A stretch of DNA of 17,096 nucleotides from an uncultured Collinsella sp. (GTDB lineage Bacteria; Actinomycetota; Coriobacteriia; Coriobacteriales; Coriobacteriaceae), in NCBI GenBank assembly GCA_902478865.1, contig CABSNA010000009.1:1-17096 (forward strand), read 5' to 3'. The translations under genes and the position numbers were made by a program. Shown here in pieces: positions 6,512 through 12,909 of the stretch. The stretch's first letter is position 1. Each line of letters begins with the position of its first letter. The notes under the pieces are model-generated. The model did no database searches, was not told the origin of the DNA, and was given only the letters and a program-made list of their open reading frames with translations.

Positions 6512-8290
6512 ATGGACGCCATCGTAAAGATGCTCGAAAAGCATCAACCGTTCTTCGAGAAGATCTCGAGAAACATCTACCTCCAGGCCATCAAAGACGG
6601 ATTCCTTGGGTGCATGCCCATCGTCCTTACCTCTTCGATCTTTCTGCTGATCGCCACCCTTCCCGGCGTAGTTGGAATCACGTTGCCCCAGCCGCTCATC
6701 GACTGGTGCAACAAGCTGTACAACTTCACCATGGGCGTCATGGGCATCATGGTTGCCGGCACCACCGCCAAGAACTTTACGGCTTCCATGAACCGTCGCA
6801 TGCCCGCCGGCAAGGTGCTCAACGACGGCTCCACCATGGTTGCCGCCCAGTGCAGCATGCTGCTGCTCGCTGTTACGCAGTTCACCACCAAGTTCAACGG
6901 CTCCGAGCTTTCTGTCTTCGATTGCACCAGCATGGGTACGCGCGGTCTGTTCTCGGCCTATATCGCCGCGTTCATTACCGTGTGGGTCTATAAGTTCTGC
7001 GTCTCGCGCGATCTGACCATTAAGCTGCCCAAGGAGGTTCCGGGCGCCATCGCTCAGAACTTCCGCGACATCATCCCCTTTGGCGGCGCTGTCATCATCT
7101 GCGGCATCATCGATGTTGTCGTGCGCAACCTCATGGGCGTTCCGTTCTCCGAGCTGCTCATCAAGCTGCTCTCCCCGCTCTTCACTGCGGCAGAAACCTA
7201 TCCTGGCCTTATCCTTATCCAGGCAGCCACCGCGTTCTTCTGGTTCATCGGTGTCCATGGTCCTTCGATTGTCCAGCCGGGCATCGACCCCATCCGTCTT
7301 GCCAACCAGGCTGAGAACCTGCAGGTTCTGCTGGCCGGCGGCCACCCCGCCCACTCCCTCACCTTTAACATGTCGCTCGTGGGTGAGTTCGGCGGCACCG
7401 GCGCCACGTTCATCGTGCCGCTTCTGCTGATTCTCTTTATGAAGTCCAAGCAGCTCAAAGCCGTCGGTAAGGCCTCGATCGTTCCTGTTGCCTTCGCCGT
7501 CAACGAACCGCTGCTCTTTGGCGCGCCGATGATCCTTAACCCCTACATGCTCATCCCCTTTGTTGCCGCCGGCTGCGTCAACGTAAGTGTTGCCAAGTTC
7601 TTTATCGACAACGTGGGCATGAACGGCTTCTCCTTCGTGGTGCCTTGGGCTACCCCTGCCCCCATCGGCATCTTCATCACCACGAACTTCCAGCTTATCG
7701 CCCTGGTATTTGTCGCGATCATCATCTTGCTGGACGCCATCATCTACCTGCCGTTCTTGAAGGCATACGATAAGCTGCTCTGCGACCAGGAGGCCGAGCG
7801 CGCCGCCGAGCTGGGTCTCGAGTCCGATGGTGCTGCCACCATCACCGCCAGCACCTCTGCGCCCGCTGTCGAGCAGACCGCCGCTTCCGTCGAGCCGACC
7901 GCCGCTGCCGCCGACAGCAAGCCTGTCGCCGATCAGCCCGAGCCCGCCTTCGACGCATCCGCTAAGAAGGATGTCGATGGCCTGAAGGTCCTCGTCCTGT
8001 GCGCCGGCGCCGGCACCTCTGCCATGCTCGCCAACGCCATCAAGGAAGGTGCTGCGCAGACCGGAGAGAACATCGCTTCCTCCGCAGGCGCCTATGGCCA
8101 GCACACTGCCATCATGGATCAGTACGACGTTATCGTGCTCGCCCCGCAGGTTCGTAGCTACTACAACGACATGAAGGCCGACACCGATCGCCTGGGCATT
8201 AAGCTGCTCGCTCCCCGCGGTAAGGAATCTATCGACCTTACTCGCGACCCCGCTGGCGCCATCAAGTGGCTCCGCGAGAACCTCGACTAG
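6512..8290 (+). CDS. lacE: Lactose-family PTS permease EIICB, module 2
   Basis: 592 residues, a paralog of the module 1 permease and nearly the same length. The EIIC domain covers residues 1-420, with GVHGPSI at 247-253 and NEPLLF at 331-336. The linker, residues 425-488, is rich in Ala, Glu, Thr and Pro and bears no resemblance to the module 1 linker. The EIIB domain is 490-592, with active Cys497 in VLVLCAGAGTSAMLANAI. The start is firm: AAGGAGCTCT directly precedes the ATG. It is a membrane sugar transporter and phosphorylase of the LacE type that needs EIIA from outside the module. The substrate-facing EIIC part has diverged clearly from copy 1, so the two may take up different beta-galactosides. 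That specificity difference is inference. Confidence 0.92.
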   Translation: MDAIVKMLEKHQPFFEKISRNIYLQAIKDGFLGCMPIVLTSSIFLLIATLPGVVGITLPQPLIDWCNKLYNFTMGVMGIMVAGTTAKNFTASMNRRMPAGKVLNDGSTMVAAQCSMLLLAVTQFTTKFNGSELSVFDCTSMGTRGLFSAYIAAFITVWVYKFCVSRDLTIKLPKEVPGAIAQNFRDIIPFGGAVIICGIIDVVVRNLMGVPFSELLIKLLSPLFTAAETYPGLILIQAATAFFWFIGVHGPSIVQPGIDPIRLANQAENLQVLLAGGHPAHSLTFNMSLVGEFGGTGATFIVPLLLILFMKSKQLKAVGKASIVPVAFAVNEPLLFGAPMILNPYMLIPFVAAGCVNVSVAKFFIDNVGMNGFSFVVPWATPAPIGIFITTNFQLIALVFVAIIILLDAIIYLPFLKAYDKLLCDQEAERAAELGLESDGAATITASTSAPAVEQTAASVEPTAAAADSKPVADQPEPAFDASAKKDVDGLKVLVLCAGAGTSAMLANAIKEGAAQTGENIASSAGAYGQHTAIMDQYDVIVLAPQVRSYYNDMKADTDRLGIKLLAPRGKESIDLTRDPAGAIKWLRENLD

Positions 8291-8304
8291 TTCCTCCCTC
8301 TGTT

Positions 8305-8331
8305 GGTGCCCGGATTCCCGGTTCGGGCACC
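8305..8331 (+). terminator. Intercistronic hairpin between lacE2 and lacG2
   Basis: GGTGCCCG (8305-8312) pairs with CGGGCACC (8324-8331) around an 11-base loop, without a following T run. It occupies the same place as the unrelated hairpin at 3390-3423 in module 1. Confidence 0.55.
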
Positions 8332-8365
8332 TCTCCCTATTCGTATCCCACAGAAAGGATGACTC

Positions 8366-9787
8366 ATGACCAACCCCATGCAGTTCCCCGACGGCTTTGT
8401 GTTTGGCGGCGCCACCGCTGCTTACCAGGTTGAGGGCGAGACCCGTACGCACGGCAAGGGCAAAGTGCCCTGGGACGATTTCCTGGCTGCTCAGGGTCGC
8501 TTCTCCCCCGATCCCGCAAGCGATTTCTACAACAAGTACCCGGTCGATATCGACCTGTGCCAGCGCTTCGGCATCAACGGTATCCGCGTCTCCATCGCTT
8601 GGAGCCGTATCTTCCCCAGTGGCACCGGCGAGATTAACCCCGAGGGTGTCGCCTTCTATCACGAGCTCTTTGCCACCTGCAATAAAGCCGGCGTTATCCC
8701 CTATGTCACGCTCGATCACTTCGATACGCCCGAGGCCTTTTACCAGAACGGCGGCGAGGGCTTCCTGACACGCACGACGATCGACGCCTTTGTCGAGTAC
8801 GCCAAGTTCTGCTTTGCCGAGTTCACCGAGGTCAAGCACTGGTTTACCTTTAACGAGATTCCCGCGACCGCCGAGGGCAGCTTTATCGTCGGCAACTGGC
8901 CGCACGGCGAGAAGTATCGCCTGGACAAGGCTTTCCAGCTCATGCACAACATGATGGTGGCCCACGCCAAGGCTGTCGTCGCCTTCCATGAGGGCGGCTT
9001 TGAGGGCGAGATCGGCATTGTCCAGAACCTGGAGCCCAAGTATCCCCTCGATCCCAACAGTGCTGCCGACTGCGAGGCAGCTCGCATGGCCGATGTCATC
9101 AACAACCGCTGGGTGCTCGACGCCACTTTCCGCGGCCACTATGCAGCCGACACCATGGAAGCCGCAACCAAGCTGGCCCATATCGCCGGCGGCGAGCTCG
9201 ACGTCCGTGACGAGGACATCGCCGCGCTGACCGCCGCGCTCCCCTACAACGATTGCCTGGGCGTCAACACCTACAAGTGCCAGTTCCTGCGTGCTGCCGA
9301 GGGCGAAAACGACATCAACCACAATGGCACCGGCGACAAGGGATCCTCGCGCTGGTTCCTCAAGGGCGTGGGCGAGTCATGCGTGCGCGAAGGCGTACCC
9401 ACCACCGATTGGGACTGGATTATCTATCCCGAGGGCCTCTACGACCTGCTGCTGCGCATTAAGAACGATTACCCCAACTACAAGAAGATCTACATCACCG
9501 AGAACGGCATGGGCTATAAGGACGACTTCGAGGACGGCTTTATCGACGACGCCCCTCGCATCGACTACATGCGTCAACATCTCGCATGGATCCTCAAGGC
9601 AATCGACGGCGGCGTAAACGTCGACGGTTACTTTGTGTGGTCGCTGCAGGACCAGTTCTCCTGGACCAACGGCTATAACAAGCGCTATGGCCTGTTCTAC
9701 ATCGACTTTGAGACCCAGAAGCGCTATCCCAAGGCGAGCGCGTACTGGTACAAGAATGTCGCGGAGACCGGCCTGCTCATGGCCTAA
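8366..9787 (+). CDS. lacG: 6-phospho-beta-galactosidase (GH1), module 2
   Basis: 473 residues, a paralog of the enzyme at 3451-4890 with long identical stretches. The acid/base is Glu164 (TFNEI) and the nucleophile Glu379 (ITENGMGY). The phosphate and galactose-specificity residues of LacG are kept as Ser432, Trp433, Lys439 and Tyr441 in FSWTNGYNKRY. The start is supported by AAAGGATG seven bases upstream. One visible difference is TLDHFDTP at 115-122, where module 1 and lactococcal LacG have TLHHFDTP; the conserved HFD part is intact, so activity is expected. It acts in the cytoplasm on the product of the adjacent lacE2. Differences between the two copies cluster around the loops after residues 115 and 165, which could alter the aglycone preference. 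Confidence 0.93.
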   Translation: MTNPMQFPDGFVFGGATAAYQVEGETRTHGKGKVPWDDFLAAQGRFSPDPASDFYNKYPVDIDLCQRFGINGIRVSIAWSRIFPSGTGEINPEGVAFYHELFATCNKAGVIPYVTLDHFDTPEAFYQNGGEGFLTRTTIDAFVEYAKFCFAEFTEVKHWFTFNEIPATAEGSFIVGNWPHGEKYRLDKAFQLMHNMMVAHAKAVVAFHEGGFEGEIGIVQNLEPKYPLDPNSAADCEAARMADVINNRWVLDATFRGHYAADTMEAATKLAHIAGGELDVRDEDIAALTAALPYNDCLGVNTYKCQFLRAAEGENDINHNGTGDKGSSRWFLKGVGESCVREGVPTTDWDWIIYPEGLYDLLLRIKNDYPNYKKIYITENGMGYKDDFEDGFIDDAPRIDYMRQHLAWILKAIDGGVNVDGYFVWSLQDQFSWTNGYNKRYGLFYIDFETQKRYPKASAYWYKNVAETGLLMA

Positions 9788-9809
9788 CTATTGCCGCATA
9801 CCCCCTGTC

Positions 9810-9857
9810 GGCCGCATGCGAATCCCTCCACGGGTTCGCATGCGGCCTTTTTGTTTT
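9810..9857 (+). terminator. Rho-independent terminator after lacG2
   Basis: GGCCGCATGCGAA (9810-9822) pairs perfectly with TTCGCATGCGGCC (9835-9847), followed by TTTTTGTTTT. Confidence 0.93.
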
Positions 9858-9876
9858 GGTTCGGCCCGTGCGGGCC

Positions 9877-9941
9877 GTTTATCTCGATCTGTAACACATA
9901 GACCAATTTCTCGGTCCCACCTGTTACAGATCAAGACAAAC
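9877..9941. repeat. Palindromic repeat copy 3
   Basis: Arms at 9877-9896 and 9922-9941 pair at 18 of 20 positions. The preceding GCGGGCCGTTT is shared with copy 1, marking the left boundary of the element. It starts about 20 bp after the terminator T run, as copy 1 does. Confidence 0.85.
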
Positions 9942-9960
9942 GAATGGCCCGAACTTGAAG

Positions 9961-10017
9961 ATCTCGATCTGTAACACGTAGCCCGGTTTTTCACGTCTAC
10001 CTGTTACAGATCGAGAC
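9961..10017. repeat. Palindromic repeat copy 4
   Basis: Arms TCTCGATCTGTAACA (9962-9976) and its exact complement (10002-10016). It starts exactly 80 bp after the matching base of copy 3. The spacer before copy 5 contains AGCCCGAA and GAAT, also seen in slightly altered form between copies 1 and 2 and copies 3 and 4. Confidence 0.88.
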
Positions 10018-10040
10018 AAACGGTTAGCCCGAAGCAGAAT

Positions 10041-10097
10041 ATCTCGATCTGTAACATCTAACCCGGTTTTCTATTCCCAACTGTTACAGATTGAGAT
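10041..10097. repeat. Palindromic repeat copy 5
   Basis: Arms ATCTCGATCTGTAACA (10041-10056) and TGTTACAGATTGAGAT (10082-10097) pair fully if one G-U wobble is allowed. It is exactly 80 bp after copy 4. The toxin-antitoxin promoter begins shortly after it. Confidence 0.87.
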
Positions 10098-10123
10098 AAT
10101 TCGACGACGCCGACGTTTTAACA

Positions 10124-10137
10124 TACCGTGGTACAAT
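10124..10137 (+). promoter_or_regulatory. Extended -10 promoter and overlapping palindrome for the toxin-antitoxin pair
   Basis: TGGTACAAT (10129-10137) is an extended -10 box. TACCGTGGTA (10124-10133) is an imperfect palindrome overlapping it, placed where an antitoxin or toxin-antitoxin complex could repress its own promoter. A transcript would start near 10144. Confidence 0.5.
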
Positions 10138-10163
10138 TGTGTCCCAACGCAAAGGAGGTACCC

Positions 10164-10430
10164 ATGTCAGCTTGTGTGCCCGTCCGAGATATGAAGGACA
10201 CTGCTGCATTCACCACGCTTGTTGAGTCTGAGCGCGACGTCACCGTAACTAAGAACGGCTACGAGGCCATGCACTGCATCAGCAGCGACCAGTATCGCCT
10301 CATGCAAGAAGAAATCGCCAAGGCAAAACTGTTGTCTCGTATGATGTTGGCAGAAGACGAAATATCGCAAGGAGACTACAGCGACTACGAATCCTTCGCG
10401 GCTTCGATACGAGACAAATATGACCTATAA
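10164..10430 (+). CDS. Antitoxin of the Phd/YefM type
   Basis: 88 residues. The N-terminal half (VPVRDMKDTAAFTTLVES, then VTVTKNGYEAMHCISSDQY) follows the Phd/YefM fold, which binds DNA as a dimer; the C-terminal half (about 50-88) is charged and acidic, as expected for the toxin-neutralising segment. A strong ribosome site, AAAGGAGG, precedes the ATG at 10164. The stop codon overlaps the toxin start by 11 bases, so translation is coupled. Autoregulation through the palindrome at 10124-10133 is likely but not shown. The pair sits between the palindromic repeat cluster and the DeoR gene, with no mobility gene nearby. Confidence 0.82.
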   Translation: MSACVPVRDMKDTAAFTTLVESERDVTVTKNGYEAMHCISSDQYRLMQEEIAKAKLLSRMMLAEDEISQGDYSDYESFAASIRDKYDL

Positions 10431-10725
10431 CGTCGTAATCCTCAAAAGCGCGCGATATGAGTACGAGAGTATTGTCGGATACCTTGCTCAAATCCTCAAG
10501 AATCCGCGTGCAGCAGGCAATTTTGTCGCTGAGTTTGAATATCAGCTTGATCTGCTTCGCGAGCAGCCGCTTTTACGTCCCCTCTCGCACATGCAAGAGC
10601 TGGCGGCACGTAATTACCGATCGTTTCCCGTCAACAACTACGTGTGTCTATACAAGTTTGAGCACGAAACAATCTATATCGCCCACATCTTTCATCAGTC
10701 ACAGGACTACGCCCGCCTGGTCTAG
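10420..10725 (+). CDS. Toxin of the RelE/ParE superfamily
   Basis: 101 residues. The pattern is typical of the RelE/ParE fold: an N-terminal strand (YNVVILKSARYEY), a helical pair with the xFxxEFEYQLDLLREQP region, and C-terminal strands reading YRSFPVNNYVCLYKFEHETIYIAHIFH in two overlapping halves, ending in QDYARLV. Members either cleave mRNA at the ribosome (RelE/YoeB) or inhibit gyrase (ParE); the sequence alone does not decide between them. A Phd/YefM partner slightly favours the RelE/YoeB branch. Its ATG lies inside the antitoxin frame with an 11-base overlap and no independent ribosome site. The gene converges on the DeoR gene 110 bp away. Confidence 0.82.
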   Translation: MTYNVVILKSARYEYESIVGYLAQILKNPRAAGNFVAEFEYQLDLLREQPLLRPLSHMQELAARNYRSFPVNNYVCLYKFEHETIYIAHIFHQSQDYARLV

Positions 10726-10835
10726 CCCACAAGCTGAATACTTGGCCCGAGCGCATATACATGTCATTCTGCGCGTCATTGTGAAGCGATAATCCCCGCG
10801 CCGGCAGGGGACAGAAGTATCGTCTGCAGCGTTAG

Positions 10836-11600
10836 CTAGCAGATGACCTGCGTGTGCTCCTCGATGGCAGTGCGGTCCTCGGCGGTAATACCCGGCTCGC
10901 ACACCACGGCGTCCAAATTGTCCAGGCGGCAGAAGGTGTAGAAGTCGCGCTTGCCGATCTTGCTGGAGTCGGCGATCAGATAGCGCGAGTCGGCCTTGCT
11001 AAGGGCGAGCTGCTGGATGCGGCCCTCTTCCATGTTAGACGTGGACACGTCGCCGTCCAAAATGCCGTTGGCGCCGATATAGGCTGCGTCGATTCCCAGC
11101 GCACGCAGGGTATCCTCGGCCATGGGGCCCACAAAGGCGGCGGTGCGGCGGCGATACATACCGCCCACGAGGCACAGGTCGCAGTCTTCGCGCGCCTCGA
11201 GCAGGTTAAACACCGAAAGCGAATTGGTCACAATGCGCAGGCGAAACGCCGGCAGCATCGAGGCCATCTGCTCAACCGTGGTGCCCGGGCCCAAAAAGAT
11301 GGTCGAGCCTTCCTCGATAAGCTCCACAGCACGACGCGCAATCTGCAGCTTTTCCTCGGCATGCTTGGTGCGCTTTTCGCTGTGCGAATACTCATGGCGC
11401 AGCATAGCGTGGGGACGGCTCTGCGCACTACGGGCTCCGCCGTGCACGCGCTCGATCTCGCCTAGGCTCGCAAGCTCCTCAAGATCGCGGCGGATCGTCA
11501 TATCCGAGACACCTAACGCATCAGAAATCTCTTTGACCGAGACCGTGCCCTGCTCCTCGAGCAGCTGACGAACCTTATCCTGACGCTCCGCCTTGATCAT
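10836..11600 (-). CDS. DeoR-family sugar-phosphate-responsive regulator
   Basis: 254 residues. The winged helix-turn-helix is at about residues 5-57 (VSVKEISDALGVSDMTIRRDL then ERVHGGA). A DeoR C-terminal sensor domain follows, with IFLGPGTTVEQMA near 100-112 and a YLIADSSKIGKRDF segment near 207. The domain class binds phosphorylated sugars. I chose ATG 11600 because AAAGGAG lies five bases upstream; an upstream start at 11630 would be out of register with the family. It is divergent from the Gat-type PTS genes and probably controls them. Repeated TGTTCG half-sites occur at its own promoter and in the PTS leader. LacR and GatR belong to this family, but I cannot assign either name. Confidence 0.9.
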   Translation of the reverse strand: MIKAERQDKVRQLLEEQGTVSVKEISDALGVSDMTIRRDLEELASLGEIERVHGGARSAQSRPHAMLRHEYSHSEKRTKHAEEKLQIARRAVELIEEGSTIFLGPGTTVEQMASMLPAFRLRIVTNSLSVFNLLEAREDCDLCLVGGMYRRRTAAFVGPMAEDTLRALGIDAAYIGANGILDGDVSTSNMEEGRIQQLALSKADSRYLIADSSKIGKRDFYTFCRLDNLDAVVCEPGITAEDRTAIEEHTQVIC

Positions 11601-11621
11601 TTTTACTCCTTTGAGTGGTTT

Positions 11622-11646
11622 TGTTCGCATTTATAGTAATCGAACA
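11622..11646 (-). promoter_or_regulatory. deoR promoter with flanking inverted TGTTCG half-sites
   Basis: The minus-strand -10 box TATAAA is at 11635-11630 with no recognisable -35. TGTTCG (11622-11627) and CGAACA (11641-11646) flank it as an inverted pair. DeoR-type regulators such as GlpR use half-sites containing TTCG, so autoregulation is plausible. Confidence 0.5.
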
Positions 11647-11663
11647 GTTATGCTCACTCACCC

Positions 11664-11692
11664 TAAACGGTCGGTTTTTCCCGGTGAACGGT
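11664..11692 (-). promoter_or_regulatory. 21-bp-phased direct repeats upstream of deoR
   Basis: On the minus strand ACCGTTCACCGG begins at 11692 and ACCGTTTAGGGT at 11671, 21 bp apart. The nearer repeat ends 28 bp before the deoR -10 box, in the -35 region of a promoter that lacks a -35. This is the clearest case for an activator-dependent promoter in the set. Confidence 0.6.
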
Positions 11693-11842
11693 AGGATAGT
11701 AAACGCCAAACGTTAAATATCGAATGTATCCGACGCATCAACTTCGGCTATACATAGGCAAAAAGCTGCGATTTTTAATTCATTTCAATCTAATGTTGCC
11801 TCAATAAAGCAAATTGAACTTTGCCGAACAATAGAAAACAGA

Positions 11843-11871
11843 TTGACACACTAATTCTATTAGACTTAAAT
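11843..11871 (+). promoter_or_regulatory. Promoter of the Gat-type PTS operon
   Basis: TTGACA (11843-11848), a 17-bp spacer, and TTAAAT (11866-11871). Transcription would start near 11878, giving a leader of about 60 bases that contains the palindrome at 11896-11909. Confidence 0.6.
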
Positions 11872-11890
11872 AACAGACGATTTAAACAAA

Positions 11891-11913
11891 CAGATTCGAA
11901 CATGTTCGATCTG
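11891..11913. promoter_or_regulatory. Palindromic operator in the PTS operon leader
   Basis: TCGAACATGTTCGA (11896-11909) is a perfect palindrome, extended to CAGAT and ATCTG on the flanks with one unpaired base. It consists of two TGTTCG half-sites head to head, the same hexamer as at the deoR promoter, with a further copy at 11825-11830. It is the likely DeoR target. Confidence 0.6.
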
Positions 11914-11937
11914 CATGGAACGGAAGGAGTTGCAGAC

Positions 11938-12429
11938 ATGTCCGCAGAGAGCAATCTGTTCTTCGAAGACACCGTGTTTGTTTGCGACCGCACCACGCAA
12001 GAAGAGGTCTTTACCGAGATCGCCAATAAGCTGTCACTCAAAAACTATGTGGCGCCCGCGTTTCTCAAGAACATCATCGAGCGCGAAAAGGGCTACCCCA
12101 CCGGCATGGATATGTCTGTCGTCGACCCCGAGTTGCCCAGCTTTGCCGTTCCTCACACCGAGGTCGAATTCGTTCACACCCGTCGCATCGTCCCCGTCAA
12201 GCTGACGACCCCCGTCGAGTGGCACTCCATGATCGACCCCTCGCAGACCTTCCCCGTCTCGTTCCTGTTTATGATCCTCAACGACGACAAGGAGGCCCAG
12301 GTAGGCATCCTCGCCAAGATCATGGACTTCGTTAACGCTCTTGGCACCGATCGCGTCAAGGAGCTGTTCTCCATGACCGACGCCAAGGCCATCTACCAGT
12401 TCTTGGTCGACAACTTTCCTGCCGACTAG
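11938..12429 (+). CDS. Galactitol-type PTS EIIA
   Basis: 163 residues, one domain of the fructose/mannitol/galactitol EIIA family (PF00359 type). It passes phosphate from HPr to EIIB in the cytoplasm. The expected phosphorylated histidine is His73 in SFAVPHTE, preceded by the typical YPTGMD segment at 53-58. The length suits a stand-alone GatA-like EIIA. The start at 11938 has GGAAGGAG about nine bases upstream; longer in-frame starts at 11821 and 11902 lack one. It is the first gene of the operon, followed after 53 bp by EIIB. The sugar is unproven: this family includes galactitol, arabitol and related polyol or sugar systems. Confidence 0.9.
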   Translation: MSAESNLFFEDTVFVCDRTTQEEVFTEIANKLSLKNYVAPAFLKNIIEREKGYPTGMDMSVVDPELPSFAVPHTEVEFVHTRRIVPVKLTTPVEWHSMIDPSQTFPVSFLFMILNDDKEAQVGILAKIMDFVNALGTDRVKELFSMTDAKAIYQFLVDNFPAD

Positions 12430-12482
12430 CCAACCACCCTTAGGAATCCGCGGAATAACCCGCATAGAGAAAGGAATTCATC

Positions 12483-12788
12483 ATGATTAAGGTTCTCGCA
12501 GCTTGTGGCGCCGGTGTTAACTCCAGCCATCAGATCAAAGACGCCATCGAGTCCGAGTTCAAGAATCGTGGCTACAACCTGCACTGCGACGCCGTGATGA
12601 TCAAGGACGTTAACGAGGAGATGCTCTCTCAGTACGACATCTTCGCTCAGATCGCCAAGACCGATTTTGGCTTTGAGGTTAAGACCCCGATCGTCGACGC
12701 CGGCCCGATTCTCTATCGCATGCCTGCTATGGCTAAGCCGGTTTACGACAAGATTGAGGCCATTATCAAGGAAAAGGGTCTCAACTAA
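12483..12788 (+). CDS. Galactitol-type PTS EIIB
   Basis: 101 residues, a small cytoplasmic EIIB of the lactose/galactitol structural class. It begins MIKVLAACGAGVNSSH, with Cys8 the expected phosphorylated residue at the end of the first strand. GAAAGGAA lies upstream of the ATG. It receives phosphate from the EIIA encoded just before and passes it to the sugar carried by EIIC. A strong terminator structure lies 36 bp after its stop, before the EIIC gene, so EIIA and EIIB may be made in excess over EIIC. Confidence 0.9.
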   Translation: MIKVLAACGAGVNSSHQIKDAIESEFKNRGYNLHCDAVMIKDVNEEMLSQYDIFAQIAKTDFGFEVKTPIVDAGPILYRMPAMAKPVYDKIEAIIKEKGLN

Positions 12789-12824
12789 TCTTTTGCAGCT
12801 TCGCTCTGCACAATCTTTGGCTTT

Positions 12825-12862
12825 AAGGAAGATGACGACCGGGAACGGCATCTTCCTTTTTT
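12825..12862 (+). terminator. Terminator inside the PTS operon, between EIIB and EIIC
   Basis: AAGGAAGATG (12825-12834) pairs perfectly with CATCTTCCTT (12849-12858), and the T run continues to 12862. It has the features of a real Rho-independent terminator, yet the EIIC gene starts only 47 bp later with no obvious promoter between. Confidence 0.82.
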
Positions 12863-12909
12863 AAGGCAACATACGGAAAAGGAAATTCTCTTTTAGGAAA
12901 GAGGGAGAC

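Noticed and set aside
6422..9322. A 966-codon open frame on the minus strand across lacE2 and lacG2
   Set aside because: It lies opposite two clear genes, has low-complexity Gly/Asp/Val/Ala composition and no recognisable domain. GC-biased third positions commonly open such antisense frames.
8366..9787. LacG2 as an inactive enzyme because of Asp in TLDHFDTP
   Set aside because: The conserved His-Phe-Asp part, both catalytic glutamates and the phosphate-binding residues are present; the changed position is variable in GH1.
9877..10097. CRISPR array, because repeats recur at regular 80-bp spacing
   Set aside because: The units are self-complementary hairpins with about 25-base loops and fairly conserved spacers; there are only three copies and no cas genes.
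10793..10811. Terminator between the toxin and deoR genes (TCCCC/GGGGA)
   Set aside because: The stem is only five base pairs and no T run follows on either strand.
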